DNA of 64,000 nt from Pseudoxanthomonas sp. PXM03 (GCF_014852005.1 NZ_JACVAU010000002.1:868001-932000), one strand, 5' to 3'. Shown: positions 47,537-57,436, counted from the stretch's first letter. Notes: generated by a model not told the origin, from the sequence alone. Program-made: numbers and translations.

Positions 47537-48829
47537 ATGAACCACGACCAGTCCCACGCCCTCTTCACCCGCGCCCAGGCCTTGCTTCCCGGCGGCGTCA
47601 ACTCGCCGGTGCGCGCGTTCAAGTCTGTGGGCGGTGAACCGTTCTTCGTGCAGCGTGCGGACGGCGCCTGGTTGCATGACGTGGACGGCAACCGCTACAT
47701 CGACTACGTCGGCTCGTGGGGCCCGATGATCGTCGGCCACAACCATCCGGCGGTACGCGACGCGGTGCAGGCGGCGATCCAGAACGGCCTGTCGTTCGGC
47801 GCACCCTGCCCGGCCGAAGTGACGATGGCGGAAACGATCACGCGGCTGGTGCCGTCGTGCGAGATGGTGCGCATGGTCAATTCCGGCACCGAGGCCACGC
47901 TGTCGGCGATCCGCCTGGCGCGCGGCGCCACCGGCCGCAACCGCATCGTCAAGTTCGAAGGCTGCTACCACGGCCACGGCGACTCGTTCCTGGTGAAGGC
48001 CGGCAGCGGCATGCTCACGCTCGGCGTGCCGACCTCGCCCGGCGTGCCGGCCGGCCTGAGCGAACTGACCCTGACGCTGAGCTACAACGACTTCGAGGGC
48101 GCGACCGCGCTGTTCGAGCAGTACGGCAGCGAGATCGCCTGCCTGATCATCGAACCCGTGGTCGGCAACGCCAACTGCCTGCCGCCGCGCGAAGGCTACC
48201 TGCAGCACCTGCGCGCGTTGTGCACGCAGCACGGCGCGCTACTGATCTTCGACGAAGTGATGACCGGCTTCCGCGTCGCGCTGGGTGGCGCGCAGGCGCA
48301 TTACGGCATCACGCCCGACCTGACCACCTTCGGCAAGATCATCGGCGGCGGCATGCCGGTGGGCGCCTATGGCGGCCGTCGCGAGCTGATGCAGCAGATC
48401 GCGCCCGCTGGCCCGATCTACCAGGCCGGCACGCTGAGCGGCAATCCGGTGGCGATGGCCGCGGGTCTGGCGATGCTGGAACTGATCCAGGCGCCGGGTT
48501 TCCACGACGGCCTCGCCGCCGCAACTGCCTCGCTGTGCGAGGGCATGGAAGCCGCCGCACGCGACGCCGGCGTTCCGCTGACCACGACCCGCGTCGGCGC
48601 GATGTTCGGCCTGTTCTTCACGGATCAGCAGGTGGATACCTACGCACAGGCCGTGGCCTGCGACACGGCGGCGTTCAACCGCTTCTTCCACGCCATGCTG
48701 GAGCGCGGCGTGTACCTGGCGCCGTCGGCGTTCGAGGCCGGCTTCATGTCCAGCGCGCATACACCCGAGGTGATCGAGGCCACGCTCGTCGCCGCGCGCG
48801 AGGCCCTCAAGGTAGTCGCGGCTGGATGA
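47537..48829 (+). CDS. hemL: Glutamate-1-semialdehyde 2,1-aminomutase
   Basis: A 430-residue PLP enzyme that makes 5-aminolevulinate in the C5 heme pathway. Conserved parts are [69 protein letters not shown] and the PLP lysine in [18 protein letters not shown]. Length is standard. It overlaps the HAD gene by ATGA. Confidence 0.97.
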   Translation: MNHDQSHALFTRAQALLPGGVNSPVRAFKSVGGEPFFVQRADGAWLHDVDGNRYIDYVGSWGPMIVGHNHPAVRDAVQAAIQNGLSFGAPCPAEVTMAETITRLVPSCEMVRMVNSGTEATLSAIRLARGATGRNRIVKFEGCYHGHGDSFLVKAGSGMLTLGVPTSPGVPAGLSELTLTLSYNDFEGATALFEQYGSEIACLIIEPVVGNANCLPPREGYLQHLRALCTQHGALLIFDEVMTGFRVALGGAQAHYGITPDLTTFGKIIGGGMPVGAYGGRRELMQQIAPAGPIYQAGTLSGNPVAMAAGLAMLELIQAPGFHDGLAAATASLCEGMEAAARDAGVPLTTTRVGAMFGLFFTDQQVDTYAQAVACDTAAFNRFFHAMLERGVYLAPSAFEAGFMSSAHTPEVIEATLVAAREALKVVAAG

Positions 48830-49455
48830 AGCCGCGCATCCATCAGGTGCTGTTCGATTTCGACGGCGTCCTGGCGCATTACCGACACGAAGTCCGGATC
48901 GCACACCTGGCCGCGCATGCCGGCTGCGAATACGCGCGCGTGCGCGAGGTGCTGTTCGTGTCGGGGCTGGAAATCGAGTACGACAGCGGCAGTGTCGACA
49001 CGGACACTTACCTGCAGCGGCTCGGCGAAGGGATCGGCGCTGCCATTGACGAGGATGCATGGATCGCGTCGCGGATGGCCGGCAGCACGGCCATGGACGA
49101 CGTGCTGACCCGCATCGCCACGCTGCACGCGGACGTGGCGATGGGCGTGCTGACCAACAATGGCACCATGATGACGCAAGCCATCCCGCGCATCGTCGCG
49201 CCGATGGCCGCCAGGATCGAGGGTCGGGTACTCACCAGCGGCGGGTTGCAGAGGCGCAAGCCGGCACCGGCCACCTTCACGCATGCGCTGGAACTGCTCG
49301 GCTGGGATGCCGCCAGCACGCTGTTCGTCGACGACAAGTTCACCAACGTGCAGGGCGCGCGCGAAGCCGGCCTGCACGCGGAGACCGTCACCGACGGGCG
49401 CACGCTCGGCAAAGCGCTGAAACGCTACGCCTTCGGCCCCCAGACCGGCTGGTGA
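48826..49455 (+). CDS. HAD-superfamily hydrolase
   Basis: A 209-residue haloacid-dehalogenase-like phosphatase. Motif I is [10 protein letters not shown] with the nucleophile Asp (~11), motif II VLTNNG, motif III the Lys in RRKPAPATF, and motif [13 protein letters not shown]. The cap domain is small and helical. The substrate is unknown. It is translationally coupled to hemL. Confidence 0.9.
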   Translation: MKPRIHQVLFDFDGVLAHYRHEVRIAHLAAHAGCEYARVREVLFVSGLEIEYDSGSVDTDTYLQRLGEGIGAAIDEDAWIASRMAGSTAMDDVLTRIATLHADVAMGVLTNNGTMMTQAIPRIVAPMAARIEGRVLTSGGLQRRKPAPATFTHALELLGWDAASTLFVDDKFTNVQGAREAGLHAETVTDGRTLGKALKRYAFGPQTGW

Positions 49456-49525
49456 CCGGTCGGGTTTGAAGCTTGATTGATCCGGCGACAGGACACTGGT
49501 GCCCACCCACCGGAGAACCGTCGTC

Positions 49526-50650
49526 ATGCGCTTCATCCCACGCACGTTCCACCTGGCCTGCACACTCCTGCTGGCCACCCTCGCCGCACCGCTGCACGCG
49601 GCGGATGCAGGCAGGATCCTGATCGTCGTCAGCGGCGAAGGCCGCGACCAGGGCAAGACCCGACCGGGCTACGAGTTCGACGAGCTGTCGCAGGCGTGGC
49701 TGATCTTCAAGGCGAACGGCTTCGCCATCGAGGTCGCCAGTCCGCAAGGGGGTGCCGTGGAAGCCGACAAGTACAACCCGCAGGAGTCGTTCAATGCGGC
49801 CCTGCTCGCCGATGCGGACGCCACACGCGTGCTCGCGGACACACGGAAAACCCGGGACGTGAAGGCGAGCGACTACGCCGCCATCTACGTGGTCGGCGGC
49901 AAGGGCGCGATGTTCGACCTGCCGCGCGATGCTGCGCTGGCATCGCTGCTGGCCGATGCGTACGAACACGGTGCCGTGATCGGCGCGGTCTGCCACGGAC
50001 CGGCCGCGCTCGTTGACGTCCGCCTGCGCAATGGCGCGTCGCTCGTGGATGGCAAGGCCCTGACCGGCTTCACCAACGAGGAGGAAGCCCTGTTCGGCAA
50101 GCGCTGGGCGAAGGAGTTTCCCTGGTTGCTGGAAGACAGGCTGCGCGAGCGCGGTGCACGCTGGGAGGAGGCGCCGCTGATGATGCCGAAGGTCGTCGTC
50201 GATGGCCGCCTCGTCACCGGGCAGAACCCCTACTCCACCCCCGGTGTCGCCGAGGCCATCGTGCGCGCCACGGGCCGTACGCCGGTCGCGCGCACGGCGT
50301 GGCGCGACGAACTGACGATGGCACTTGCAGCGCAGGCACGCGAAGGCGACACCCGGAGCGCTGCGGCCGCCCTGGCCGCCGAGACCGCGCGCTACCACGT
50401 CGACCTGCTCGGCCTGCTCGGCTACTACCAGGCGCAGGCCGCTTCCCGCGACGACGACATCCGCCACGCGCTGCAGCTGATGCAGCTGGCGATGCCGTAC
50501 ATGGCGCAACCGGAGCTGAAACTCGGTGCCGCCGAAGCGCACCTGCGGCTGGGCGAACATGCGCAGGCCAGGGCACTGGTGCAGCGCGTGCTGGAAGGCA
50601 AGCCCGACATGGAAGAAGCTAGGGCCCTCCTGCAACGCATCGACGGTTGA
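49526..50650 (+). CDS. Exported DJ-1/PfpI family protein with C-terminal helical repeats
   Basis: A 374-residue protein with a signal peptide (HLACTLLLATLAAPLHAADA, cleavage ~24). The DJ-1/PfpI domain spans ~25-250 and keeps the nucleophile elbow AVCHGPAAL (Cys ~160) and IYVVGGKGAMFD. The C-terminal ~100 residues (LQLMQLAMPYMAQPELKLGAAEAHLRLGEHAQARALVQRVLEG) look TPR-like. It may be a periplasmic glyoxalase/chaperone-type protein or a sensor accessory. Five bases from its stop begins a two-component system. A GTG at 49499 is an alternative start. Confidence 0.88.
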   Translation: MRFIPRTFHLACTLLLATLAAPLHAADAGRILIVVSGEGRDQGKTRPGYEFDELSQAWLIFKANGFAIEVASPQGGAVEADKYNPQESFNAALLADADATRVLADTRKTRDVKASDYAAIYVVGGKGAMFDLPRDAALASLLADAYEHGAVIGAVCHGPAALVDVRLRNGASLVDGKALTGFTNEEEALFGKRWAKEFPWLLEDRLRERGARWEEAPLMMPKVVVDGRLVTGQNPYSTPGVAEAIVRATGRTPVARTAWRDELTMALAAQAREGDTRSAAAALAAETARYHVDLLGLLGYYQAQAASRDDDIRHALQLMQLAMPYMAQPELKLGAAEAHLRLGEHAQARALVQRVLEGKPDMEEARALLQRIDG

Positions 50651-50654
50651 ACCG

Positions 50655-51344
50655 ATGAAGGCCTCCGCGCTCCGCGTCCTGGTGATCGAGGACAACCCGT
50701 TGCTGCGCGCGCAGCTCGATGGCCTGTTCGCAGCGGAGGGAATCCAGGCCGAGTTCGCCGGGGATGGACGGAGCGGATTGCAGATGGCCCTGGACGCGCC
50801 GCCCGATGTGGTGGTGCTGGACCTGGGACTGCCGGGGCTCGACGGCGTCCGTCTCTGCGAGCGCCTGCGGGCCGAAGCCGACCGGCATGTCCCCGTGCTG
50901 ATGCTGACCGCACGCGATGCGCTGGAGGACAAGCTGCAGGGCTTCCGGGCTGGTGCCGACGACTACCTGGTAAAGCCGTTCGCGGGCGCGGAACTGCTGG
51001 CGCGCTGCATCGCGCTGTCGCAACGGCATCGTGCCGGGCAGACGCATGTGCTGCAGATCGGCTCGCTGCATATCGACCGTCGCAACGGCCAGGCACGACG
51101 GGAAGGTCATCACCTGGACCTCCACCAGACCAGCTACCAGATCCTGCTGGCGTTGGCCGAGGCCTGGCCGCGCACGCTGACGCGCAGCGAACTGATCCAG
51201 CGCCTGTGGAACGACGCGCCACCGGAGTCCGATCCGCTGCGCACGCACCTGTATCTGCTGCGGCAGGCATTGGACAAGCCCTTCACCACCCCGATGCTGA
51301 AGACCGTGCACGGCGTGGGCTTCCGCCTGCAGGCCGACGCATGA
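50655..51344 (+). CDS. OmpR-family response regulator
   Basis: A 229-residue protein with a receiver domain (acidic pair in VIEDNPLL, phospho-Asp in VVLDLGLPGLDG ~53, Thr in LTARDA, Lys in VKPFAGAELLARC) and a winged-helix DNA-binding domain (LHQTSYQILLALAEAWPRTLTRSELIQRLW, LRTHLYLLRQALD, VHGVGFRL). It starts four bases after the DJ-1/PfpI stop and overlaps the kinase gene by four bases. Stimulus and targets are unknown. Confidence 0.95.
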   Translation: MKASALRVLVIEDNPLLRAQLDGLFAAEGIQAEFAGDGRSGLQMALDAPPDVVVLDLGLPGLDGVRLCERLRAEADRHVPVLMLTARDALEDKLQGFRAGADDYLVKPFAGAELLARCIALSQRHRAGQTHVLQIGSLHIDRRNGQARREGHHLDLHQTSYQILLALAEAWPRTLTRSELIQRLWNDAPPESDPLRTHLYLLRQALDKPFTTPMLKTVHGVGFRLQADA

Positions 51345-52624
51345 GCCGCAACGCCCACGCGCCCCGCAGGCGCCTGCGCAACCGCCTGATGCTGGCGTTC
51401 GCCACGTTCACCGTGGTGGTCGCGGCCGTCTTCGCGCTGTACGTGCTGCTGTTCGTCTACACGGTCGAAGACCACCTCTTCGAGGCGATGCTCGAACGCG
51501 AGGTGGCCGCGCAGTTGCAGCATCATCGCGACCACGGGACGTGGGCGACGCCACGCGACGGCTTCATCTCCGTGGTGACCGACATGTCCGCGCTCCCGGA
51601 CGGCATGGCCGACGTGCTGCGTCAGGAACCGCGGCGGCGGGAGTTCTCCGGTGCCGCGGGCCGGCACTACCACCTCCGCCCCCTCGATCCGCCCGACGCC
51701 GCGGGTCCGCGTGCGTGGCTGGTCGCCGAAGTGAGTTCTCTGCTGGCGGTCCGGCCGATGCGGACGCAGATCCTGCACCTCCTGTTCTGGACGGGCGTCG
51801 CAGTGGTGACCCTGGCCCTGCTGCTCGGTGGCTGGCTGGCCCATCGCATCACCGCGCCCCTGTCGCGACTGGCCCAGGCGGTGGGAGACGCCACGCCGGA
51901 GCGACTGCCGCCGAATTTCGCCGCCGCATTCCCCGACGATGAAGTGGGGTTGCTCGCGCGCCGGCTGGACGACCTGATCGCGCGCGTGCGCGCCTTCGTC
52001 GAGCGCGAACGCGAGTTCACCCGCGATGCCAGCCATGAACTAAGGACGCCGCTGACGGTGATCCGCACCGCGACCGAGCGCCTGGGCACGGAGCCAGGAC
52101 TGTCGGAGGCGGCGCGCCGCAGCCTGGACCACATCGCGCAATCGTCGCGGCAACTGGAACAGACGGTGATGCTGCTGCTGTCGCTGGCGCGCGAGCAGGC
52201 AGCGCCGGGGCCCGCGAGCGCCACCGCGGTGCTGCCGGTGCTGGAACGCGTCGTCGTCGAGCAATCACCCTTGCTGGACAGCAAGCAGGTGGACGTCCAC
52301 GTCGATGTCGCCAGCCACCACGCGACGACCCTGCCCACCACGGTGCTGAACATCCTGCTGTCCAACCTGGTCGGCAACGCGTTCGCGCACACCCGCGAAG
52401 GTCGCATCGCCATCGCCATGGACGGCGACACGCTGTGTGTCTCCAACCCGGGCGCCGGCGTGCGCGACGTGGATTTCCAGCCCTTCATCAAGCATGACGA
52501 CAGTGCAGGCTTTGGCCTGGGCCTGTCGATCGTGCAGCGACTCTGCGAACGCCACGGCATCGACCTGCGGATCGAGAGCGTACCCGGCCGTACCGTGGCG
52601 CGCCTTACCCTGCCGGCCGCCTGA
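51341..52624 (+). CDS. Two-component sensor histidine kinase
   Basis: A 427-residue inner-membrane kinase with two membrane segments (~17-40 and ~145-165) flanking a periplasmic sensor of ~100 residues. HAMP (~165-220), H-box FTRDASHELRTPLTV (phospho-His ~230) and ATPase motifs N (LLSNLVGNAFAHTREG) and G2 (GFGLGLSIVQRLC) follow. The G1 box (CVSNPGAG) is slightly unusual compared with DxGxG. It is the last gene of the DJ-1/PfpI two-component unit. Confidence 0.94.
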   Translation: MSRNAHAPRRRLRNRLMLAFATFTVVVAAVFALYVLLFVYTVEDHLFEAMLEREVAAQLQHHRDHGTWATPRDGFISVVTDMSALPDGMADVLRQEPRRREFSGAAGRHYHLRPLDPPDAAGPRAWLVAEVSSLLAVRPMRTQILHLLFWTGVAVVTLALLLGGWLAHRITAPLSRLAQAVGDATPERLPPNFAAAFPDDEVGLLARRLDDLIARVRAFVEREREFTRDASHELRTPLTVIRTATERLGTEPGLSEAARRSLDHIAQSSRQLEQTVMLLLSLAREQAAPGPASATAVLPVLERVVVEQSPLLDSKQVDVHVDVASHHATTLPTTVLNILLSNLVGNAFAHTREGRIAIAMDGDTLCVSNPGAGVRDVDFQPFIKHDDSAGFGLGLSIVQRLCERHGIDLRIESVPGRTVARLTLPAA

Positions 52625-52654
52625 TCATGCCCGCCATCGGGAGGGCTGCACCGC

Positions 52655-53881
52655 TCAGGCAGCGAACGCCCGCAGCGCCGTATGCAGGCGCCGGAGGCCT
52701 TCGGCCACTTCCTCGTCGGTGATGTTCAGCGCAGGCACGAAGCGCAGCACGTCGGGGCCTGCCTGCAACAGCAGCAGGCCTTGCGCCGCCGCGCGGTCCA
52801 GGGCCTCGCCGGCCCGGCCGGCATGCTTCGCGCTGAGCACCGCACCCAGCATCAGGCCGCGTCCACGCAACTGCGAGAACAGACCGAGTTCCGCATTGAT
52901 CGCGTCCAGCCCCTTGCGCAGCGCCGCGGACTGTCGCGCCACGTTGTTGGCGATCTGCGGGGAGGCCAGTTTGCGCAGCGCGACGCGCGCGACGGCCGCC
53001 GCCAGGGGATTGCCGCCGAAGGTGGTGCCATGTGCGCCGAACTGCATCACCTCGGCCACTTTCGGGCCAGCCAGCATTGCACCGACCGGAAAACCGCCGC
53101 CCAGCGCCTTGGCCAGCGTTACGATGTCGGGCACCACGCTGTCCTGCCAGTGCGCGAACAGCGTACCGGTGCGCCCCATGCCCGCCTGGATTTCGTCCAG
53201 CACCAACAGCGCGCCATGGTGATCGCACAGCGCGCGCACGCCGGCCAGGAAGCCGGGCGCGGCCGGCATCACGCCGCCCTCGCCCTGCACCGGCTCGACC
53301 ATCACCGCCGCCACATCGCCGCAGGACATGGCGATCTCCAGCTGGGTCAGGTCGTTGAAATCGACGTAGCGGAAGCCGGCGGGCAGCGGCTCGTAGCCTT
53401 CCTGGTACTTCGGTTGCGCCGTCGCCGTCACGGTGGCCAGGGTGCGGCCATGGAAGCTGCCACGGAACGTCACGATCACGCGCTGGTCCGGCGCGCGGCC
53501 CTGCGAGGCGGCCCACTTGCGCACCAGCTTGATCGCCGCTTCATTGGCCTCCGCGCCGGAGTTGCACAGGAAGATCCGCTCGGCAAAGCGCGACGCGGTA
53601 ACCAGCTCCTCGGCCAGGCGCAGCGGCGGCTCGCTGTAGAAGACATTGCTGGTATGCCACAGCTTGCGCGCCTGCTCGGTCAGCGCCGCGACCAGGTCGG
53701 GGTCGTTGTGGCCCAGCCCGCAGACGGCGATGCCGGCGGACAGGTCGATGAATTCGCGTCCCTCGCTGTCCCAGACGCGCGCGCCCTGGCCGCGCTCAAG
53801 GATGACGTCGCGCGGACGGTACACGGGCAGGTAGTAGCGCTGGCCGTTGGCCAGCAGGTCGGCGGCGGTCGTGGCGCTCAT
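52655..53881 (-). CDS. argD: Acetylornithine aminotransferase
   Basis: A 408-residue class III PLP aminotransferase of arginine synthesis (N-acetylglutamate semialdehyde to acetylornithine), possibly also acting in lysine synthesis. Key parts are IDLSAGIAVCGLGHNDPDLV, LCNSGAEANEAAIKLVRKWA, FRGSFHGRTLATVTATAQPKYQ, VLDEIQAGMGRTG and the PLP Lys in TLAKALGGGFPVGAML. The sequence closely resembles ArgD of Xanthomonas. The ATG at 53881 gives the family length. Confidence 0.94.
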   Translation of the reverse strand: MSATTAADLLANGQRYYLPVYRPRDVILERGQGARVWDSEGREFIDLSAGIAVCGLGHNDPDLVAALTEQARKLWHTSNVFYSEPPLRLAEELVTASRFAERIFLCNSGAEANEAAIKLVRKWAASQGRAPDQRVIVTFRGSFHGRTLATVTATAQPKYQEGYEPLPAGFRYVDFNDLTQLEIAMSCGDVAAVMVEPVQGEGGVMPAAPGFLAGVRALCDHHGALLVLDEIQAGMGRTGTLFAHWQDSVVPDIVTLAKALGGGFPVGAMLAGPKVAEVMQFGAHGTTFGGNPLAAAVARVALRKLASPQIANNVARQSAALRKGLDAINAELGLFSQLRGRGLMLGAVLSAKHAGRAGEALDRAAAQGLLLLQAGPDVLRFVPALNITDEEVAEGLRRLHTALRAFAA

Positions 53882-53964
53882 GGCAGCGGCTCTGCAGCGG
53901 AAATGGCCGTGTATTGTCGCCGATCGCGGGGTCCGCGCCAGCGGGCGCCGCAGCATCCCGCCGC

Positions 53965-54495
53965 TCAGGAGGTGAAGGCGATCCCGTCGGCCGGCAGCGC
54001 CCGGATGCTCACGCCGAAACTGCGGATCGCCGGCAGCGTGGCGTTGTGGTGCGTGCGGATCTGGTCGGCCGTCGCGTGCGCCTTGTCGTGGGTGGTGTGC
54101 GCGTCGGCGGCCAGCACCACGTGGTACCCATGCGCCGCCGCGCTGCGCGTGGTGGTGTCCACGCAGAACTCCGTGGCGTAACCGCACAGCACCACGCCTT
54201 CCACACCGCAGAACGACAGCACCTCGTCCAGTCCGGTGCGCAGGAACGAGTCCGGCGTGCTCTTGCGGATGCGGTGGTCGCCCTGCTCCACCGCCAGCGC
54301 AGGATGCAGCGCCCACCCTTCGGACTCGGGAACCAGATCGTCCGCACGCTCGTGCTGCACCAAGATCACCGGCGCACCCGCCTGCCGCGCCTTCGCCGAC
54401 AGCGCATTGATGCGCTCGACGACCGCGTCGGCATCGGCCGGCGCCGGCTCGAACAGGCCACGTTGCACGTCGATCACGATCAGGGCGAGGTTCAT
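53965..54495 (-). CDS. Isochorismatase-family cysteine hydrolase
   Basis: A 176-residue enzyme with the catalytic triad Asp (LIVIDVQRGLF ~9), Lys (RKSTPDSF ~81) and Cys (GYATEFCVDTTTRSA ~115). Such enzymes hydrolyse amides or vinyl ethers (nicotinamide, biuret, isochorismate); the substrate is not evident. It stands between argD and the ATP-grasp gene. Confidence 0.9.
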   Translation of the reverse strand: MNLALIVIDVQRGLFEPAPADADAVVERINALSAKARQAGAPVILVQHERADDLVPESEGWALHPALAVEQGDHRIRKSTPDSFLRTGLDEVLSFCGVEGVVLCGYATEFCVDTTTRSAAAHGYHVVLAADAHTTHDKAHATADQIRTHHNATLPAIRSFGVSIRALPADGIAFTS

Positions 54496-54591
54496 GCGTT
54501 CTGCTCCCATGGAAACCGGCTGCCAGCTTCCCGCATCCGGCGCAAGCTGCCAAGCCGCACTGCGTCGCAGCGTGACGCGAAGCGACCGCTT

Positions 54592-55686
54592 TCAGCGAAA
54601 GCCATGGGGCACGAACCGACTGGTATCTCGCGTGATCCACCCGTCATCTTCGCGGATCCCCATGCCCACGGCTTCGTCGCCGACCAACCACACACCGAGC
54701 AACGCGTGGCGTCCCGCCTGCTCGAACAACGACGCCCGAGCCTGGTACACCATGCCCTGCTCGCCGAAATGAACGCCCTGGTCGGCGAGGAATACGCCCT
54801 CGCCTTCCCGTCCGAAGCGCGGTTTGCCCACGACGGGCCCGGCGATGTCGCGAGGCTCGTGTGAGGCCGGCAGCAGGTTGGGATGATCCGGAAACATCGA
54901 CCACAGCAAAGGTAACAGCGACTTGTTGGACAACACCTGTTTCCAGGCCGGCTCGATCCATCGCGTCGGGACGCGAGACAGGTGCTCCGCGAACGGCTCC
55001 GCCATCATCCATTCCCAGGGATACAGCTTGAACGCAAGATCGATGGGGCGGTCAGCGAGATCGATGAAGCCTTCGCGCCAACCGATGTCGGACATATCCA
55101 GCAGTTGCGCAGTATGACCGGCTTGCAGGCAGGTCGCCTGCAGGTACTCCAACGTGGCCGCATCTTCCGGCGCGCCAAGGGAGCCGGCGAAATGCAGGTG
55201 CGCGTCGACGGGTAGCAACTGGCGCCAACGCGCGACCAGTCGCTCGTGGATCAGGTTGAACTGGTCCGGAAGAAGCGCGGTGTCCTCGAGCCAGTGCCAC
55301 TGCACTACCGCCGCTTCGAACAACGAGGTTGGGGTGTCGGCATTGTATTCAAGCAGGCGCGGCGCCCCGTGGCCGTCGTAGGCCAGGTCCATGCGGCCGT
55401 ACAACGCGCCTTCGCCCTCCTTCCACGCGCGCTCGACCAGCATGGACGCCCGCGCATCCAGCCCCAGCAGGTGATAGTCGCCTCGCGCGACGATCTCCGC
55501 GACGGCATGCAGGCACATGCGATGCAGTTCGTTGGCGGCGTCCTCGATCCGATCCACTTCCGCCGCATCGAATGCGTAATAGCCGTCCTCCACCCAATAG
55601 GTGCCGTTGAGGCTGTGGAAATCGAAACCCAGCGCTTCGACACGGGACTGCCAATGCGTACGCGGCACGCAATTCCGCCGTTCCAT
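54592..55686 (-). CDS. Glutathionylspermidine synthase-like ATP-grasp protein
   Basis: A 364-residue protein of the GSP_synth family (as E. coli YgiC/YjfC). Typical parts are YWVEDGYYAFDAAEVDRIEDAANELHRMC, YGRMDLAYDGHGAPRLLEYNADTPTSLFEAAVVQW, SNKSLLPLLWSMFPDHPNLLPA and GKPRFGREGEGVF. It lacks the amidase domain of true glutathionylspermidine synthetase/amidase, and such homologues have no proven substrate. Its start overlaps the previous stop by one base. Confidence 0.92.
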   Translation of the reverse strand: MERRNCVPRTHWQSRVEALGFDFHSLNGTYWVEDGYYAFDAAEVDRIEDAANELHRMCLHAVAEIVARGDYHLLGLDARASMLVERAWKEGEGALYGRMDLAYDGHGAPRLLEYNADTPTSLFEAAVVQWHWLEDTALLPDQFNLIHERLVARWRQLLPVDAHLHFAGSLGAPEDAATLEYLQATCLQAGHTAQLLDMSDIGWREGFIDLADRPIDLAFKLYPWEWMMAEPFAEHLSRVPTRWIEPAWKQVLSNKSLLPLLWSMFPDHPNLLPASHEPRDIAGPVVGKPRFGREGEGVFLADQGVHFGEQGMVYQARASLFEQAGRHALLGVWLVGDEAVGMGIREDDGWITRDTSRFVPHGFR

Positions 55687-56135
55687 CAGGAACCCGCAGC
55701 GCGGACCCGTCCGGTACCGCCGAACCCGCCACGGTAACCGTGCTCGACGCTTCGGGGAGGCTCATAGCCATTCGAGGCGGTTCCACTTCCGTAGCGGTAG
55801 CTGCCACCATATCCACCCGTCGTGCCACGGCTGGGGCACGTGCCGCCGTGCCCGGGATCGTCCGCCGCCCGCTTCGCAAGATCACGGGCATACCACGGCC
55901 CGACCCACTGGCCGCCCACGGGACTGCAGCGCTGCGCGCCGTAGTCGCACTCGCAGCTGTACTGGTTGGCGTAACGGTTGCGGAGCATGCGATCCGCCGT
56001 GGCATCGCGCAGCATAGGGAAGCCGATCAGCACCGCAGCGCCAACCCACATCCAGGGCACATCCCACGAGCGCTTGCGCGCAGGCACGGACAACATCTTC
56101 AGCGGAACGACCGGTCGCTTCCTGCGCTTGCCCAT
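55686..56135 (-). CDS. YgiB/YjfM-like (DUF1190/UPF0441-type) membrane-associated protein
   Basis: A 149-residue protein with a basic N-terminus, one membrane segment (residues ~27-43, WMWVGAAVLIGFPML), a Cys-containing periplasmic part (NQYSCECDYGAQRCSPVGGQWVGPWYARDLA) and a Gly/Tyr/Arg-rich tail. Its position between a DUF350 gene and a glutathionylspermidine-synthase-like gene is that of E. coli yjfM/ygiB; I base the call largely on that. It is coupled to the downstream gene by TGATG. Confidence 0.75.
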   Translation of the reverse strand: MGKRRKRPVVPLKMLSVPARKRSWDVPWMWVGAAVLIGFPMLRDATADRMLRNRYANQYSCECDYGAQRCSPVGGQWVGPWYARDLAKRAADDPGHGGTCPSRGTTGGYGGSYRYGSGTASNGYEPPRSVEHGYRGGFGGTGRVRAAGS

Positions 56136-56137
56136 CG

Positions 56138-56536
56138 TCAGTAACTCATCGCGGCGGCATTCACCAAGCCCACGCTCACGTGCACGGTCGCGGACAGCAC
56201 CGCGGCCGACAGCTCGGCCTGCGCGATACGGTCCGGAAACCGCGGCAACAGCAGACGAACGAGCAGGTAGGCCACGCCCTGCGCCAGCAGCGCAATGCCG
56301 GCCCACAGTGCGAGGTCCAGCGGATTCACGGCGGCGCGCAGTGCGCCCGCCAGCGGCAGCGCGAAGCCCAGCAGTGCGCCGGCCAGCGCAATGCTGGCGG
56401 CAAGGTTGCCCTCGCGAATGAGTGCCAGCTCGCGATGTGGAGTCAGGTGCAAATACAGCACCACGTAAAGCAACACGAAGCCGAGCCCCATGCCGAAGTA
56501 CGTGGCGAATGCGGACAATCCCTGCAGGTACGCCAT
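56138..56536 (-). CDS. DUF350 membrane protein (YjfL-like)
   Basis: A 132-residue protein with four membrane segments in two pairs (FATYFGMGLGFVLLYVVLYL, GNLAASIALAGALLGFALPLAGALR, DLALWAGIALLAQGVAYLLVR and the C-terminal AAVLSATVHVSVGLVNAAAM), the DUF350 layout. It is the first gene of the DUF350/YgiB-like/GSP-synthase-like operon, two bases before the next start. The function is unknown. Confidence 0.88.
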   Translation of the reverse strand: MAYLQGLSAFATYFGMGLGFVLLYVVLYLHLTPHRELALIREGNLAASIALAGALLGFALPLAGALRAAVNPLDLALWAGIALLAQGVAYLLVRLLLPRFPDRIAQAELSAAVLSATVHVSVGLVNAAAMSY

Positions 56537-56583
56537 GTGTTCCCCTGATCCCTGTTCGCGCGGTCCCTTACCGGGACTACGCC

Positions 56584-57021
56584 CTACCAGCTTCCCGTAT
56601 TCGCCATCGAAAGCCAAGGCTCCTGCGGTGGCAGCGCGGCACCCTTCTGCAACAATTCGATCGAGATCAGGTCCGGTGTGCGGACGAAGGCCATGCGGCC
56701 ATCGCGCGGCGGGCGGTTGATGGTGATGCCCAGCGACTGCAGGTGCGCGCAGGTCGCATGGATGTCGTCGACCTCGAACGCGAGATGGCCGAAGTTGCGC
56801 GCACTGCCATAGTCCTCGGCGGGCGATCCGTCTTCCGGCCGCCAGTTGTAGGTCAGTTCGATCTCCGCCTCCGGGTTGGCCGGCGCGCCGAAGTAGACCA
56901 GGGTGAATCGCCCCTGGGGACTGTCCATGCGCCGGGTTTCCACCAGGCCCAGGCCTTCGGTGAGGAAGCGGCCGGTGGCCTCCAGATCGTGGACGCGGAT
57001 CATCGCGTGCAGGTATTTCAT
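56584..57021 (-). CDS. VOC-family protein, lactoylglutathione-lyase-like
   Basis: A 145-residue protein with both glyoxalase I halves: [31 protein letters not shown] (His ~6) and [18 protein letters not shown] (His ~79), plus Glu at IELTYNW and ISIELLQ. These four positions match the metal ligands (His, Glu, His, Glu) of GloA, so glyoxalase I activity is plausible. The start at 57021 is seven bases after the DoxX stop. Confidence 0.85.
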   Translation of the reverse strand: MKYLHAMIRVHDLEATGRFLTEGLGLVETRRMDSPQGRFTLVYFGAPANPEAEIELTYNWRPEDGSPAEDYGSARNFGHLAFEVDDIHATCAHLQSLGITINRPPRDGRMAFVRTPDLISIELLQKGAALPPQEPWLSMANTGSW

Positions 57022-57028
57022 GACAGCC

Positions 57029-57436
57029 TCATGTCGGAACGGAAGAACGGGTGCGGTGTGCCCACGCATTGGCCAGCAGGCAGGCGATGATCAGCACGCT
57101 GTACTCGGCGCCATTGCGGCCAAGGCCCACCACGAACCAGCCTGCCGGCGCGTGCACCAGCCAGATGCCGCACGCGTAGATCGCGCTGAACACCAGCGCG
57201 ATCGGCATGACCCATCGGCCCGCCGCGAACACCGGTGCCGCGACCAGTTCGAACACCGTCACGAACCACGCGATCCCCGGTCCGAACGGAAATCCGCGCG
57301 ACTCCAGGAATACCCCGAATGGCGCCACGCCATCGGCCAGCACGCGCGCGACGCCATGGACGAAAAGCAGCGTGGCCAGGGCCATGCGGATGAACGCCAG
57401 CGCCTGGCGTCCTGCGGTTTCAGATGGCGACATCAT
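57029..57436 (-). CDS. DoxX-like membrane protein
   Basis: A 135-residue protein with four membrane segments of the DoxX/DoxD type ([71 protein letters not shown]). GGGGAG precedes tandem ATGs. It is probably co-transcribed with the VOC gene. Confidence 0.85.
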   Translation of the reverse strand: MMSPSETAGRQALAFIRMALATLLFVHGVARVLADGVAPFGVFLESRGFPFGPGIAWFVTVFELVAAPVFAAGRWVMPIALVFSAIYACGIWLVHAPAGWFVVGLGRNGAEYSVLIIACLLANAWAHRTRSSVPT

